A stretch of 11,218 nucleotides of DNA from contig JAUYGU010000087.1 of the NCBI GenBank assembly GCA_030690405.1, positions 1-11,218 of the forward strand, read 5' to 3'. Positions within the stretch are counted from its first letter, which is position 1. Each line of letters opens with the position of its first letter. Below, piece after piece: positions 11,148 through 11,218 of the stretch. Below the pieces are notes generated by a model. The model saw only the letters and a list, made by a program, of their open reading frames with translations, did no database searches and had not been told where the DNA came from. Source of the stretch: Dehalococcoidia bacterium. GTDB taxonomy: Bacteria > Chloroflexota > Dehalococcoidia > SM23-28-2 > RBG-16-64-32. The position numbers and the translations under genes were made by a program.

Positions 11148-11218
11148 AAGACCCCGACGCAGACCGGCCGCGAGGCAACGAACGGCCGAGACAACAACCC
11201 GACAGATCGCCAGCCCCT
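11077..11218. repeat. 142-bp perfect zero-spacer palindrome at the window end
   Basis: Bases 11077-11147 are exactly reverse-complemented in 11148-11218, centred on TTAA at 11146-11149, with no mismatch and no spacer. The left arm is coding sequence of miaB. Its position at the very end, within a gene, points to a folded-back contig end or amplification chimera rather than a natural element. The centre GGGGTCTTAAGACCCC could itself be a short natural hairpin that triggered the artefact. Confidence 0.9.

Noticed and set aside
10925..11197. An N-terminal extension of NrtR
   Set aside because: It is a low-complexity Arg/Pro/Ser translation of the miaB antiparallel register in a different frame, crossing the palindrome; family length supports ATG 10924.
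1..11218. CRISPR arrays, tRNA or rRNA genes, insertion sequences
   Set aside because: No regularly spaced repeats, no tRNA-like cloverleaf with a T-loop, and no transposase sequence were seen.

Overview
The window reads as high-GC bacterial chromosome. The single-copy genes (rpsB, dtd, miaB), the Shine-Dalgarno and leaderless starts, and dispersed repeats built on CCCTTCGAC and GCTCAGGACAGG inside genes suggest an uncultivated Chloroflexota, perhaps Dehalococcoidia-like. That placement is inference. The last 142 bases form a perfect zero-spacer palindrome, so the window probably ends at a contig end.

Layout, left to right. (1) 1-1140: the start of rpsB (minus) diverges from an FmdB-type zinc-ribbon gene, followed by a strong terminator and dtd (plus), which looks leaderless. 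(2) 1142-2676: two unrecognised minus-strand ORFs, visibly less GC-rich than their surroundings, sit between the 3' ends of dtd and nadC and look like an acquired islet. (3) 2752-4498: nadC preceded by a Nif3/DUF34 gene that carries a -1 frameshift. (4) 4499-4930: a 432-base gene-free stretch with a long imperfect RNA-like hairpin, a perfect DnaA box and the promoter of the next gene. (5) 4931-5581: a class I O-methyltransferase (plus). (6) 5603-9058: a minus-strand operon nadA - MOSC-domain gene - nadB. (7) 9059-9268: a regulatory region with the nadA promoter and a 31-bp palindrome. (8) 9269-9580: a small unknown gene (plus). (9) 9649-11147: a minus-strand run from the miaB 3' end through nrtR and a Nudix hydrolase gene to a possible 23-residue membrane peptide.

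The genes cooperate around de novo NAD synthesis. NadB oxidises aspartate to iminoaspartate, NadA condenses it with dihydroxyacetone phosphate to quinolinate, and NadC converts quinolinate to nicotinate mononucleotide. A gene for NrtR, the Nudix-related repressor of NAD genes, lies about 1.2 kb upstream of nadA on the same strand, and a 31-bp perfect palindrome containing a GT-N7-AC core lies just downstream of the predicted nadA start site. The window thus appears to contain a regulator, its operator and its targets. nadC lies in a separate unit with no matching palindrome, so it may escape this control.

Other notable features are repeat elements inserted in frame within nadB (two) and nadA (one), and a MOSC protein gene embedded between nadA and nadB.
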